Positions 27,644 through 36,956 of a stretch of DNA of 63,088 bases are shown in pieces. The notes under the pieces are model-generated. The model saw only the letters and a program-made list of their open reading frames with translations. It was not told the DNA's origin and ran no database searches. Origin of the DNA: Nitrosarchaeum sp. (GTDB taxonomy: Archaea; Thermoproteota; Nitrososphaeria; Nitrososphaerales; Nitrosopumilaceae); contig JAIOPB010000019.1 of the NCBI GenBank assembly GCA_021414105.1, positions 1 through 63,088 on the forward strand, given 5' to 3'. Positions within the stretch are counted from its first letter, which is position 1. Every line of letters begins with the position of its first letter. The position numbers and the translations under genes are program-made.

Positions 27644-29002
27644 TTACCAAACATCGTCAACTTCATCAAGAACTTTGTATTCTTTTTCTGTCTCACGTTT
27701 CATGAGCTTCAGTCTTGAAATATCTCTATCAAATAACAGATCAATTGCCCAATCTATGAAAACTCTAATTTTTTTATCAGGTAATGTAATTTTTGAAAGG
27801 TATACATTTCTCCAAATAAGCCAAGCTAAGAATCCAGAGATATTCATTCCCAAAAATGTTGCAATACCAGTTCTTTTTCCAATTATTGCCATTTGTCCCT
27901 TGGAACGATATTCGAATTTTTTCTTCTCTAAATTTTTAATTAGGGCATGAAGATTATGAGCTGCAATTTTAGCTTGTGCTTCTGCAAGTTGTGCAGTAGG
28001 TGCAAACGGTCTATTTGTTTTAGGATCCATAAACAATGCACAATCACCAATTGTAAAAACTCCAGGAAATTCTGGAACTTCAAGAAAATCATTTACAATA
28101 ACTTTGCCTTTATCAGTTTTGAACATTGATCTTTTAATTGTATTAACAGGTGTAACACCTGCAGTCCAAATCAATGTTTTAGTTCTGATTACAACTATCT
28201 TTGATTCATCCATAGGATCTTTTGGATTCTCATCTAATGATTTTATAGTGACTTCTGTTCCATCAAAACTTGTAACTGCAGTTCTTAGTCTGATATCAAT
28301 ACCTCGTTCTATCATCTTTTGTTTTGAAAATTCAGCTAACTTTTCATTAAAGCCAGGAAGAATCATCGGAAGAGCTTCTAAAACTATTACACGAATATCA
28401 CTTTTGTGAATTGTCGGATAATGTTTTCTTGCATCTAGTAGGAAATCCATCAACTCTCCTGCAGTTTCAATTCCAGCAAATCCTCCCCCCACTACAACAA
28501 ATGTCAAAAAACTATTTCGAAGAATAGGGTCTGTTTCATTTTCAGCTTGCTCAAGCACATCTATTACTCTATTTCTTAGCATTACTGCATCATTGAGGGT
28601 CTTCATTGTGTAAGCATTTTTTTCTACATCTGCCATTCCAAAAAAGTTGGTTTCACTACCTAATGCAACTACCAAATAATCATAATGAATTGAAAAGCCT
28701 CTTTTTTCACTAGTACCCCATAGTGTTACAAGTTTTCCAAAAGGATCCACATTTTTTATTCTACCCTCATAAAATTTTGTCTTTTTACAAATTGCTCTAA
28801 TAGGCATTACAATATGTCTTGTTTCAATCATACCTGATGCTACCTGAGGTAACATTGGAGTAAATAACAGAAAATTATCTTCACTTATCATTACCAACTC
28901 GATTTCAGAATTATTTCCAAAATACGACTCTAATTGTCTGGCACATTCTACTCCCGCAAACCCTCCTCCTAAAATAACTATTTTTTTCTTATTTCTGGCC
29001 AA
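27644..29002 (-). CDS. Type II NADH dehydrogenase-like flavoprotein
   Basis: A 452-residue FAD/NAD(P) enzyme with GGGFAGVECA at residues 12-21, a second nucleotide motif VVGGGFAGIETAGE near 169 and TIGDCALFMD near 316. The C-terminal region has a hydrophobic stretch (about 385-405) and basic amphipathic segments suited to membrane attachment, as in NDH-2. It could pass electrons from NAD(P)H to quinone without proton pumping. TTG start. It is convergent with the cyclophilin gene with no spacer. Confidence 0.85.
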   Translation of the reverse strand: MARNKKKIVILGGGFAGVECARQLESYFGNNSEIELVMISEDNFLLFTPMLPQVASGMIETRHIVMPIRAICKKTKFYEGRIKNVDPFGKLVTLWGTSEKRGFSIHYDYLVVALGSETNFFGMADVEKNAYTMKTLNDAVMLRNRVIDVLEQAENETDPILRNSFLTFVVVGGGFAGIETAGELMDFLLDARKHYPTIHKSDIRVIVLEALPMILPGFNEKLAEFSKQKMIERGIDIRLRTAVTSFDGTEVTIKSLDENPKDPMDESKIVVIRTKTLIWTAGVTPVNTIKRSMFKTDKGKVIVNDFLEVPEFPGVFTIGDCALFMDPKTNRPFAPTAQLAEAQAKIAAHNLHALIKNLEKKKFEYRSKGQMAIIGKRTGIATFLGMNISGFLAWLIWRNVYLSKITLPDKKIRVFIDWAIDLLFDRDISRLKLMKRETEKEYKVLDEVDDVW

Positions 29003-29078
29003 TTATATCATACTCTAAAATTACTGAATATATCCTATGAGATCAACTTTCTCGATACATCGTAAATAATTTCAGAAT

Positions 29079-29744
29079 TTATCCAATTCTGACTATGTCA
29101 GAATGAAGTATTTCATATGCTCTAGAAGCATCTTTCTCATTTAGAATTATGATTATACTGTCTTGGCTGAAAAATGCATTTACAAGTTCTATTCCATTAT
29201 CATGTAAAATCTCTGCAACATAAGATACTACATCTGATTGATTTTGGTTTGCTGGAATTGAAATTCTAATCTTTGCAAGACCCGTACTAAACATACTTTC
29301 CCTATTTGGTATATTTTCAAAGATTTGTCTAATGCTTTCCATGTCTTCTGTAAAGAATCTAAATGAATCAGATAATCTAAAAAATTCATAATTGCTAGTA
29401 ATTTTTGAAAATTTATCTAAAATTAATGTGGGATCCATCTCTGCAGAATCTTTTTTTGAAAATTTAATATCCATCATTCCATCAGTTAATACAAGTCTTG
29501 CATTTTTCAAAACAGATTCTTCTTTGATATTCTCTTTGATTTCAAATGAATCAGCATATCGTTTTATGGCAACTACAATTGTATTGAGATTCACAGAACC
29601 GCCTAAGACCTTTTCAATTTCCGGCTGAATCTTTACGGCCAGTGCTGTATAATTAACCAAGTCCATCTTCATACAATCATAAATTGAACGATTTCTAGTG
29701 ATAATTTCCCTGACTATTTCAGGAATAGACATAATCCTCATCAA
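29079..29744 (-). CDS. ACT-domain-like regulator, hypothetical
   Basis: A 221-residue protein. The N-terminal part (about 1-70) is helical with IRxAx-type spacing like small regulators (IPEIVREIITRNRSIYDCM). The middle is a DGMMDIKFSK strand region, and the C-terminus (about 145-215) reads as an ACT-like beta-alpha-beta fold (DNGIELVNAFFSQDSIIIILNE, in part). Aspartokinase-type ACT modules bind amino acids. I cannot name its effector. It is divergent from hsp20 and shares the operator-containing intergenic region. Confidence 0.6.
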   Translation of the reverse strand: MMRIMSIPEIVREIITRNRSIYDCMKMDLVNYTALAVKIQPEIEKVLGGSVNLNTIVVAIKRYADSFEIKENIKEESVLKNARLVLTDGMMDIKFSKKDSAEMDPTLILDKFSKITSNYEFFRLSDSFRFFTEDMESIRQIFENIPNRESMFSTGLAKIRISIPANQNQSDVVSYVAEILHDNGIELVNAFFSQDSIIIILNEKDASRAYEILHSDIVRIG

Positions 29745-29777
29745 ACATAATTATATGATGTCAGTTATAATAGCATT

Positions 29778-29793
29778 ATGTAAGAATTTACAT
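29778..29793. promoter_or_regulatory. Palindrome ATGTAA-GAAT-TTACAT upstream of hsp20
   Basis: A perfect 6-bp inverted repeat with a 4-base spacer. It shares its half-site ATGTAA with the second palindrome 38 bp downstream. The two probably form a double operator for hsp20, the ACT-domain gene, or both. Confidence 0.55.
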
Positions 29794-29807
29794 AAATATC
29801 CATAATA

Positions 29808-29816
29808 TTTATATAA
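29808..29816 (+). promoter_or_regulatory. TATA box of hsp20
   Basis: TTTATATAA lies about 30-38 bp upstream of the hsp20 ATG at 29847, so transcription should begin a few bases before the start codon. Confidence 0.55.
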
Positions 29817-29833
29817 TGTAATATACATTACAT
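29816..29833. promoter_or_regulatory. Palindrome ATGTAATATACATTACAT at hsp20
   Basis: A 7-bp inverted repeat with a 4-base spacer. It begins at the last base of the TATA box and reaches almost to the expected transcription start. This is the typical place for a repressor that blocks RNA polymerase recruitment. Confidence 0.6.
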
Positions 29834-29846
29834 ATAGCAGATAAAT

Positions 29847-30344
29847 ATGACAATATTTGATGATGAATTTGATAGAATCTTCAAGAAAATGTCAAGCTCT
29901 TTTTTTAATATAGATGACATAACCGAAGAATTCAAGGGAAGAGGTTCCAACTCCAGTCCATTTTATTATGGCTATACAATGACTGTTGGTCCTAACGGAA
30001 AGCCTGTTGTAAAAGAGTATGGAAATGTAAAACCAGAATTACTTCCATCAACTGATACCAGAGAACCAATTGTAGATGTAATTGCAGATGAAAAAGAAAA
30101 ACTGGTAAAACTTGTAGCCGAGATACCAGGAGTTGAAAAAACAGATGTTAAAATTCTTGTGCAAGACAAATTTGTAGATATTTCTGCAGAACATGGTGAA
30201 AAGAAATATCACGTAAAAGTTCCAATCAAACACAAAGTTGATGAAAACTCTGCAAAAGCTTCTTACAAAAATGGAATTCTTGAACTAGTTTTCAAGTTAA
30301 TTGAAGATGAGAAGCCAAAAGGCAAAACGGTGGAGGTTGAATAA
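29847..30344 (+). CDS. Small heat shock protein Hsp20
   Basis: A 165-residue small heat shock protein. A divergent N-terminal arm lies at 1-60 and an alpha-crystallin domain at about 68-155. The domain has DEKEKLVKLVAEIPGVEK and the KNGILELVF strand that ends the fold (A-x-x-x-n-GvL motif). It binds unfolding proteins as oligomers. Cdc48 is encoded 26 bp downstream in the same direction, so a protein quality-control operon is likely. Two palindromes precede it. Confidence 0.9.
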   Translation: MTIFDDEFDRIFKKMSSSFFNIDDITEEFKGRGSNSSPFYYGYTMTVGPNGKPVVKEYGNVKPELLPSTDTREPIVDVIADEKEKLVKLVAEIPGVEKTDVKILVQDKFVDISAEHGEKKYHVKVPIKHKVDENSAKASYKNGILELVFKLIEDEKPKGKTVEVE

Positions 30345-30370
30345 ACCCCACTAATTTTTATGGAGAAAAA

Positions 30371-32518
30371 ATGAGTGAAATTATTTTAAAAGTAATTGAA
30401 ATTCCACAACAGCATGTTGGAAGAGGAAGAGCTATAATTGATCCTAAAATAATTGAAGATGCTAAGTGGAAACCAGGACAAATTTTAGAATTAACACACA
30501 ACAAAAAAACACATGTAAAACTTTGGCCTGGTTCTCCTGAAGAATACGGTACTGGTATTATCAAAATTGATGGAATGACTAGACAAAATATTGGAGCTGG
30601 AATTGGTGATAATATTTCTATAAAATCAGTAGAAGCTGCTGCTGCTGAACAAATTACTTTATCTCCAACTGAAAAATTACCTATTGATGAAGAACAATTA
30701 CATGATGTCATGATTACAAATTTCCAAAATTATGTTTTTACTGTTCATGATTCAATCCAACTACCAACTCAAATGGGTGGAAAAATACAATTTGTCATAA
30801 CTAATACAAAACCGTCAAAACCAGTAATTGTAACTGAAAGTACAATTTTCAAGCTTGGTCCTATGACAAAAGCAATTGATTCAACTATTCCACGAATTAC
30901 ATATGATGAATTAGGAGGTTTAAAAAATGAAGTTCAAAAAATTCGTGAGATGGTAGAATTGCCCATGAGACATCCAGAATTATTTGAGAAAATAGGTGTA
31001 GAAGCACCAAAAGGCGTGTTATTATACGGTCCTCCAGGAACAGGAAAAACTCTATTGGCAAAAGCAGTTGCTGGTGAGACCAGTGCTCACTTTATTTCAC
31101 TTAGCGGGCCTGAAATTATGGGAAAGTATTATGGAGAAAGTGAGGAAAGAATCAGAGAGATTTTTAAACAAGCAGAAGAAAATTCTCCAAGTATCATATT
31201 CATTGATGAAATTGATTCAATCGCCCCAAAACGAGATGAGGTTTCTGGAGAAGTTGAAAAAAGAATTGTTTCTCAACTTTTGACATTAATGGATGGTATG
31301 AAAAGCAGGGGTAAAGTTGTAGTTATTGCAGCTACTAACAGACCGGACTCAATTGATCCTGCTCTTAGAAGACCAGGTAGATTTGATAGAGAAATTGAAA
31401 TTGGAATTCCAGATGACGAGGGAAGATATGATATTCTCTCAATTCATACACGTGGAATGCCAATTGATGAAAAAGTAGATCTCAAACAAATTGCAAAAGT
31501 AACACATGGATTTGTAGGAGCTGATCTTGAAATACTATCCAAAGAAGCAGCAATGCGATCTTTACGAAGAATTTTACCCGAAATTAATCTTAGTGAAGAA
31601 AAAGTTTCTACAGAAATTCTTCAAAAAATTAAGATTACAAGTGATGACTTTAGAGATGCATTAAAAGAAGTAAGACCAAGTGCATTACGAGAAGTCCAAG
31701 TACAAATTCCAAATGTTGACTGGAATGATGTAGGTGGTCTTGATGAATTAAAAGAAGAGTTACGTGAAGCTGTGGAATGGCCAATTAAACACAAAGAAGC
31801 TTTTGAGTATGTCGATGTAGAAGCACCAAAAGGAATTTTACTTCATGGTCCTCCAGGAACAGGAAAAACAATGATTGCAAAAGCATTGGCAACAATGACT
31901 GATTCTAACTTTATCAGCATTAAAGGTCCGGAGTTACTCTCAAAATGGGTAGGTGAATCTGAAAAAGGAGTAAGAGAAATTTTTAGAAAAGCTCGTCAGG
32001 CAGCACCATGTATAATATTCCTTGATGAAGTAGACGCACTTGTACCAAGAAGAGGTAGTGGTGATTCAAGTTCACATGTTACTGAAAATGTTGTCTCTCA
32101 AATTCTCACTGAAATTGATGGACTAGAAGAACTACACAATGTCTTGATAATTGGTGCTACAAACAGACTTGATATTGTTGATGAGGCATTACTTAGACCT
32201 GGCAGATTTGATAGAATTATTGAGGTTCCAAATCCAGATTCTAAAGGCAGAGAACAAATATTCAGGATTCATTCCAAAAAGAAACCACTAGCAAACGATG
32301 TCAACATAACAAAAATTGTTGAATTAACAAACGGATTTAGTGGCGCTGAGATGGCTGCTATAACAAATAGAGCTGCCATTCTTGCATTGAAAAGACATGT
32401 TAACACAAAATCAGAAAATATCAAAGACATCAAAATAACACAGCAAGATCTACTTGACTCCATTGATAAGGTAAAGCCTAAGAAAAAAGAGTCACATATG
32501 ATCCAATCCATAAAATAG
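30371..32518 (+). CDS. Cdc48/VAT AAA+ ATPase
   Basis: A 715-residue protein with an N-terminal double-psi barrel and four-stranded beta domain (1-180) followed by two AAA modules. Each module has a GPPGTGKT Walker A (near 216 and 492) and a Walker B ([12 protein letters not shown] and [13 protein letters not shown]). It unfolds proteins for degradation or remodelling. It starts 26 bp after hsp20. A small acidic protein gene follows at 32549. Confidence 0.96.
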   Translation: MSEIILKVIEIPQQHVGRGRAIIDPKIIEDAKWKPGQILELTHNKKTHVKLWPGSPEEYGTGIIKIDGMTRQNIGAGIGDNISIKSVEAAAAEQITLSPTEKLPIDEEQLHDVMITNFQNYVFTVHDSIQLPTQMGGKIQFVITNTKPSKPVIVTESTIFKLGPMTKAIDSTIPRITYDELGGLKNEVQKIREMVELPMRHPELFEKIGVEAPKGVLLYGPPGTGKTLLAKAVAGETSAHFISLSGPEIMGKYYGESEERIREIFKQAEENSPSIIFIDEIDSIAPKRDEVSGEVEKRIVSQLLTLMDGMKSRGKVVVIAATNRPDSIDPALRRPGRFDREIEIGIPDDEGRYDILSIHTRGMPIDEKVDLKQIAKVTHGFVGADLEILSKEAAMRSLRRILPEINLSEEKVSTEILQKIKITSDDFRDALKEVRPSALREVQVQIPNVDWNDVGGLDELKEELREAVEWPIKHKEAFEYVDVEAPKGILLHGPPGTGKTMIAKALATMTDSNFISIKGPELLSKWVGESEKGVREIFRKARQAAPCIIFLDEVDALVPRRGSGDSSSHVTENVVSQILTEIDGLEELHNVLIIGATNRLDIVDEALLRPGRFDRIIEVPNPDSKGREQIFRIHSKKKPLANDVNITKIVELTNGFSGAEMAAITNRAAILALKRHVNTKSENIKDIKITQQDLLDSIDKVKPKKKESHMIQSIK

Positions 32519-32548
32519 TCTAAATACTATGAAGGATGACTCCAAATT

Positions 32549-32767
32549 ATGAAACTCTATCTTGATTTTGAGCCATGCAAAGAATGCAACACCATGATGA
32601 ATGAACTAAGCAGTCCTGAAATGTTATTTGCAGATGCAAAGAAAAGAGCTGATGAATCTGCAAAATTCCTACGACATCTCACATATAATCACAATGAAGT
32701 AGTACAGGCTGTAATGGAAGATCTACCTAAACAAAAAAGAGATCAAGAGTTTGATTTCTTTAAATAA
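32549..32767 (+). CDS. Small hypothetical protein after cdc48
   Basis: A 72-residue protein with one cysteine pair (PCKEC near residues 9-12) and a helical remainder (AKKRADESAKFLRHLTYNH). It lies 30 bp after cdc48 and could be its cotranscribed partner. No family is recognised. Confidence 0.6.
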   Translation: MKLYLDFEPCKECNTMMNELSSPEMLFADAKKRADESAKFLRHLTYNHNEVVQAVMEDLPKQKRDQEFDFFK

Positions 32768-32781
32768 CTAATATTCATCTA

Positions 32782-32895
32782 TTAGCCTGATCTAATATGA
32801 AAATTAAAACAACATTGGCATTCTTTTTTAATGCATTCTAAATCAATACCATGATTACATATTCCACATTCACAATGAATTAATTTTACACTCAT
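32782..32895 (-). CDS. Cysteine-rich microprotein (37 aa)
   Basis: A 37-residue frame, ATG at 32895 and TAA at 32782-32784, lies 4 bp after the TFB stop on the same strand. It contains HCECGIC near residues 7-13 and a second set (C-I-K-K-E-C-Q-C-C) near 21-29. That gives seven Cys plus two or three His, enough for one or two zinc sites. The position and the Cys density argue for a real gene. No family is recognised. Confidence 0.5.
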   Translation of the reverse strand: MSVKLIHCECGICNHGIDLECIKKECQCCFNFHIRSG

Positions 32896-32899
32896 TTTG

Positions 32900-33823
32900 T
32901 TAATCTTCTATAATTTTGAGTGTTTTTCTAATTAACGCCACTCTGTTTCTTATAGTGACATCACTAACTCCAGATTCCTTTGAAAATTTCTTTTGACTGA
33001 TTTTTTCTCCATTAATTATACATGCAATATACAAAGAAGCAGCTGCTTGTGCTACAGGATGTTTTCCTGCAATTATTTCCTCAGATTCACAACGTTTTAG
33101 GATATCAAATGCATCTCGCTTTGTTTTTTCTTTTAAATTCATATTATTTGAAATCTTGGAAATAAACGATGAAATATCATATTGATTTAGCTTTAATCCA
33201 AGTTTTTTGATAATTGTTCTTAAATCTCTAGATAGAATTCTTCTTTCAATGTTTCCTGCATTAGCAATATCATCTAACGTTCTAGGTATGTTATTCTCTC
33301 TACATGCAGCATACAAAGATGCAGAAACCAAAGAGGCCATGGTTCTACCTCTTGTGAGTTTTGCACTAACCGTTTTTCTGTAAATATATGCCGCACTTTC
33401 AACTACGTTATCAGATATTCCTAGTTTCGTCTTCATTCCATTCAATAAAGTAAAAGCTTTACTTAACGTTGCAGTTGATCGTGACTTACTTCTCTGATCC
33501 CATACACGTAGTCTATTAAATTCATATTTTGTTTTACTTGATAAAGCATTACCTGAAAAATCTTTGTTTACACCAATTACAGTTGATAATCCTTTATCAT
33601 GCATTGTTAATGACGTCGCAGGACCTGTTCTTGTTAACTTCATGAAATCTTCTTGACTGTAACCATTACTTTCATGTGAAGTATCAGCTATGTTTTGCAC
33701 TAGGACAAGACCGCATCCCCCACAAAACATTTCTCCCCTCTCAGAGTCTGTTATTATGGGATAGGTTTTGCAAGTATCTAGTTGACACTTGACATCATAC
33801 TCATTCGAATAATTTTCTAACAC
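32900..33823 (-). CDS. tfb: Transcription initiation factor B paralogue (TFB)
   Basis: A 307-residue TFIIB-type factor with an N-terminal zinc ribbon, a B-finger region (TGPATSLTMHDKG near 50-63) and two cyclin repeats. It directs RNA polymerase to TATA/BRE promoters. The first zinc knuckle is C-x4-C (CQLDTC) rather than the usual C-x2-C, while the second is a normal CGGC. A second TFB is encoded at 40.8-41.8 kb, so promoter-set specificity by paralogue is likely. A Cys-rich microprotein follows it. Confidence 0.9.
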   Translation of the reverse strand: MLENYSNEYDVKCQLDTCKTYPIITDSERGEMFCGGCGLVLVQNIADTSHESNGYSQEDFMKLTRTGPATSLTMHDKGLSTVIGVNKDFSGNALSSKTKYEFNRLRVWDQRSKSRSTATLSKAFTLLNGMKTKLGISDNVVESAAYIYRKTVSAKLTRGRTMASLVSASLYAACRENNIPRTLDDIANAGNIERRILSRDLRTIIKKLGLKLNQYDISSFISKISNNMNLKEKTKRDAFDILKRCESEEIIAGKHPVAQAAASLYIACIINGEKISQKKFSKESGVSDVTIRNRVALIRKTLKIIED

Positions 33824-33932
33824 TACTAGATAGTATTATTATTAATACAATAAAAATAGATTGAAACAGGTAATTTTATAACTAAAATTAAACTTTGATT
33901 ACAAAAAATTCCTCCAACTTTGTTAAAAGTAA

Positions 33933-33951
33933 TTTCTATTTAGTATAGAAA
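33933..33951. repeat. Inverted repeat TTTCTA-N7-TAGAAA
   Basis: A 6-bp inverted repeat with a 7-base spacer in the AT-rich gap upstream of the TFB gene. It may be an operator, but this composition produces such pairs easily. Confidence 0.25.
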
Positions 33952-34016
33952 CTACATTGTAATAAATGTTAAAAATAAAATTTATTAAGCAAAATTAAAA
34001 ATATGAACAAAGCAAA

Positions 34017-34211
34017 CTATTCTTTTCTAATAGACTCTAAAGAGTGACCACGATTAACAATCATCTGAGTGATTGCCTCAGTTGTATACTCAATTCCATG
34101 CTCTTCTGCAAAATGTACTCTTAATTTTTCGAGTAATGCAATATTCTTTGCTCCATCTAAAACAAAATCACATTCAAACCCATAATCCTGACATTGTAGT
34201 TTAAGCGTCAT
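34017..34211 (-). CDS. DUF1059 family small protein
   Basis: A 64-residue protein with the DUF1059 pattern: a C-x5-C pair early (CQDYGFEC), a helix with KLRVHFAEEHG, and a final IREE-type helix. Function of the family is unknown to me. A second DUF1059 protein is encoded at 52018. It is a stand-alone gene. Confidence 0.75.
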   Translation of the reverse strand: MTLKLQCQDYGFECDFVLDGAKNIALLEKLRVHFAEEHGIEYTTEAITQMIVNRGHSLESIRKE

Positions 34212-34347
34212 TCATTCTGCACAAACTATTGAACCTATAAAAATCCTAAGTTTTATGTTCAAAATAGCTAGACATTAGTCTTGATATGAATAAAAAATCA
34301 TGACTAAATAACACTAATAATCTCTAGTAATACAAAATTAGAAGTAA

Positions 34348-34728
34348 ATGAAAGGTTTAGAATTTGTATTTTTAGCAGTAGGATCTGTACTTGGAGCTTT
34401 TCTAAGATATAAAATCACAGAATCTCCATTATTGTTTAATACTTTACCTCTTAATGTTTTGATTGTCAATGTTCTTGGGGCATTTATCCTAGGGATGTTT
34501 GTCATTTTATCAGAACAATGGAATCTCGATGGAAGATATTCACTCTTAACTGCAATCGGTTTTTGCGGTTCACTTACTACCATGTCGTCATTTGCACTTG
34601 ACTCTAGTAATCTATTAGATAATCATCATTATGGTACTCTAGCTGTTAATCTTGTAGCAAACATAGGACTATCTATTGGTGCATTAATTGGTGGAAAATC
34701 ATTAATGGCTGCTATAGTAAATGGTTAA
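34348..34728 (+). CDS. crcB: Fluoride channel/exporter CrcB (Fluc)
   Basis: A 126-residue membrane protein with four helices and the Fluc signatures GAFLRY near 17, NVLGAFILG near 40 and GFCGSLTTMSSFA near 70 (canonical GfcGg-TTFSTF pattern). It exports fluoride as a dual-topology dimer. No fluoride riboswitch-like fold is apparent upstream. It is encoded as a single gene. Confidence 0.92.
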   Translation: MKGLEFVFLAVGSVLGAFLRYKITESPLLFNTLPLNVLIVNVLGAFILGMFVILSEQWNLDGRYSLLTAIGFCGSLTTMSSFALDSSNLLDNHHYGTLAVNLVANIGLSIGALIGGKSLMAAIVNG

Positions 34729-34773
34729 TCATCTGTAAAAATTTGTTTATACTTTTACTAATTATTCGTTAGT

Positions 34774-35004
34774 TTAGACTAATTCGCCTAGAAAATGAAC
34801 AACTTTGTTTACAACAATCACTGTTCTATCTTTAGGAACATGAAATAGTTTTTCTGAGTTATCTGATGATTGAATTATTAACTTAGAATAAGGATCCTTA
34901 AGAGATTTGTATAGAACTCCTCTGTCTCCTACTGATTGAGACCAATGTGTACCTTGTAAAAATGATATGGTTTCAAATTTAATGACGTGATAAGAAAAAA
35001 CCAT
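34774..35004 (-). CDS. Hypothetical protein, 76 aa
   Basis: A small beta-rich protein (KLIIQSSDNSEKLFHVPKDRTVIVV) without membrane segments or cysteines. No family is recognised. It lies downstream of the 115-residue hypothetical gene in the same direction with a 33-bp gap. The start is ATG. Confidence 0.5.
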   Translation of the reverse strand: MVFSYHVIKFETISFLQGTHWSQSVGDRGVLYKSLKDPYSKLIIQSSDNSEKLFHVPKDRTVIVVNKVVHFLGELV

Positions 35005-35037
35005 TTAGAATTCACTGTTATTTTTGCATTCTAGTAA

Positions 35038-35385
35038 TTATTTGAAGAACTGATCTATCTTATCTCTATATTTGTAAGCTATTTTTGCAAACTCTGAAAA
35101 GTCTTCAGCTGTTGGATATTTCATTCTCATTGCATATTGATTAATAAAAACAGATATTGCACTACCTACAATTAAGTTGTAAATTCCATCTGCTAAATTT
35201 TTTGAATAAGGAAATACTATTTTGATGATAGGAAGATATGTCTCAGTCTGAGAAATCATTAATTTGATATTTTTTTCAACGTATTCTTGAATGTCATCTG
35301 GAATTGCCATAACTATTACTGGGATTGATTTCTTATAATGTTTTATTATATAGCATAAATTAGATATGAACTGGTCATTTTTCAT
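35038..35385 (-). CDS. Hypothetical protein, 115 aa
   Basis: A helical protein with a partly hydrophobic centre (KNLADGIYNLIVGSAISVFINQYAM). No family is recognised. It is probably cotranscribed with the 76-residue gene that follows. Coding is supported by length and normal amino acid balance. Confidence 0.55.
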   Translation of the reverse strand: MKNDQFISNLCYIIKHYKKSIPVIVMAIPDDIQEYVEKNIKLMISQTETYLPIIKIVFPYSKNLADGIYNLIVGSAISVFINQYAMRMKYPTAEDFSEFAKIAYKYRDKIDQFFK

Positions 35386-35514
35386 TTAAACAACTATTAA
35401 AGGAAAATTTTAATCAGTTTATACCAAACAAAAATATCAAATTATAAACAACCGAAAATACAACAATTGCAACAAACCAAATTGAATTTATAACACCAAA
35501 AGGAATTTTGGTTA

Positions 35515-35811
35515 TTGACTGAACTAAACAAAAAAGTGTTTGGAAGAATCACTACAAAAGAAATCATAGGAGTAACCCCCGCAATTCCTGATACAAAGAA
35601 ATTACTAGAAAATGAATTCCAAAACTTGATTAACGAACTTAAATCCCAAACCAAAGATGATTTGAAAAAATTATTAAAAGAACAACAAATAGCAAATAAA
35701 CACATCAATAGTAGACCCGGTGCCATGGCTCTGGCACAAGACAAAATTCGATTATTTACTGAATATAATCAAAAATATATCCAAATTATTAATGAAAAAC
35801 TAAATTCTTAA
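35515..35811 (+). CDS. Hypothetical helical protein, 98 aa
   Basis: A charged, largely helical protein with a likely coiled coil (about 25-65: LENEFQNLINELKSQTKDDL and so on). TTG start at 35515, with no ATG near by. Its stop overlaps the convergent gene by 4 bp. No family is recognised. A thaumarchaeal conserved protein is plausible. Confidence 0.55.
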   Translation: MTELNKKVFGRITTKEIIGVTPAIPDTKKLLENEFQNLINELKSQTKDDLKKLLKEQQIANKHINSRPGAMALAQDKIRLFTEYNQKYIQIINEKLNS

Positions 35812-36764
35812 TTTTTATCTTTTTTCTTTTTTGATCTATTTTTTGTAGATTTTCTATTTTTACTAATTAATAATGAAATAATTGCCCCAGCTGGAATTCC
35901 TATTATTGTTCCAATGCTTACATAAGGCGCTATAAAGAAATTACCAACCCAAATCCCACCATCTGTTGTTAATTCCATAAATGTTCTAGGTCGTAATATC
36001 GTAGAAACAACCTGTGATTCACTCTTTTCCTCTCCCATGTCATTAGTATATGTGACTATGATGTGAAATGGCAATTTGTATTCTGTATTCACTTTCTCAA
36101 TTGGAGAAATAATTCTTGAAGTAACTGTGACTGGAGAATTTTTTTGTATAGTTGAAAATGAATGCAATGTTTCTCCTCTGAACTGAATATCTATAGGAGG
36201 AATTATCTCAACATTTACATTCGTAATTTCTATGTCTTCTGAAATTATTTCTATAATAAATGGAAATTCAGCATTTGTAAAAATCGCTTCTGGTATAGTG
36301 GTATGAATTATTACACTTGGCTCTTCTTTTAGAACTATTGGTATTGCAATATCATGAACAATCGGTTCTTGTGGTTCTTTGTTATTGCTTACTAAAACTT
36401 GAGAATATTTTACATTAAGAAAATGAATTCCTGGATTAATATCTGATGAAATTTTAAAATCTATATTTTCTCCATATGAGCCACTTTGAGATAATTTGTC
36501 TATTCTTATGCTATTATCTGAAACTGGAATTATTGCATTGTCTTGACTGGTAAAGATAAATGAAATGTCTTGTTTGTCTTCCCAACCATTATTTTTAATT
36601 AGTATCGAAATTGACATTATTCTTCCAATTATGGACTCATCTGGGTGTGTTAACTGAATATCCATACTTCCTTCCATGCTTTGATTTATCATCTCTCCAT
36701 ACACATTTGGCAGTAAAACAAAACTCCAAAATAGAAAAAAATACAACATCTTAATGATCTTCAT
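35808..36764 (-). CDS. Exported, membrane-anchored beta-rich protein
   Basis: A 318-residue protein with an N-terminal signal peptide (about 1-23) and two Ig/CARDB-like beta domains (about 30-145 and 150-265). A C-terminal membrane helix at about 282-300 is followed by a very basic tail of Lys, Arg and Ser. This is a typical archaeal surface protein arrangement with its bulk outside. Its role is unknown (adhesion or S-layer associated by inference). Confidence 0.7.
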   Translation of the reverse strand: MKIIKMLYFFLFWSFVLLPNVYGEMINQSMEGSMDIQLTHPDESIIGRIMSISILIKNNGWEDKQDISFIFTSQDNAIIPVSDNSIRIDKLSQSGSYGENIDFKISSDINPGIHFLNVKYSQVLVSNNKEPQEPIVHDIAIPIVLKEEPSVIIHTTIPEAIFTNAEFPFIIEIISEDIEITNVNVEIIPPIDIQFRGETLHSFSTIQKNSPVTVTSRIISPIEKVNTEYKLPFHIIVTYTNDMGEEKSESQVVSTILRPRTFMELTTDGGIWVGNFFIAPYVSIGTIIGIPAGAIISLLISKNRKSTKNRSKKKKDKN

Positions 36765-36805
36765 TATATTTTACCTGAAATTCTTCCATAACCCTGTTTT
36801 TCTTA

Positions 36806-36819
36806 GAGAGAATTCTCTC
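36806..36819. repeat. 14-bp perfect palindrome GAGAGAATTCTCTC
   Basis: A perfect palindrome without spacer in the gap between the surface protein and hemerythrin-like genes, just upstream of the former. A candidate dimer-binding site. No proof of function. Confidence 0.4.
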
Positions 36820-36900
36820 ACACATATCTCATATACTAATTTGTAGAATTTAAGATATCACCTTTTATTTTAGAAAAGATTCTACTCTTGATATTAAGAA

Positions 36901-36920
36901 AAATTACCCATGAGTAATTT
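36901..36920. promoter_or_regulatory. Inverted repeat AAATTAC-N6-GTAATTT
   Basis: A perfect 7-bp inverted repeat with a 6-base spacer, about 37 bp upstream of the hemerythrin-like gene start. It overlaps where an upstream activator or repressor would bind. Confidence 0.45.
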
Positions 36921-36956
36921 TGTAAACTAGATACACATTAAATCATCATAAACAAT

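Noticed and set aside
34212-34347. Fluoride riboswitch before crcB
   Set aside because: I looked for the short pseudoknotted fold and did not find matching stems.
35442-35543. Hydrophobic minus-strand frame (IPFGVINSIWFVAIVVF) in the gap before 35515
   Set aside because: It reads like a membrane peptide but has no ATG, GTG or TTG at a sensible place and overlaps the neighbour antisense.
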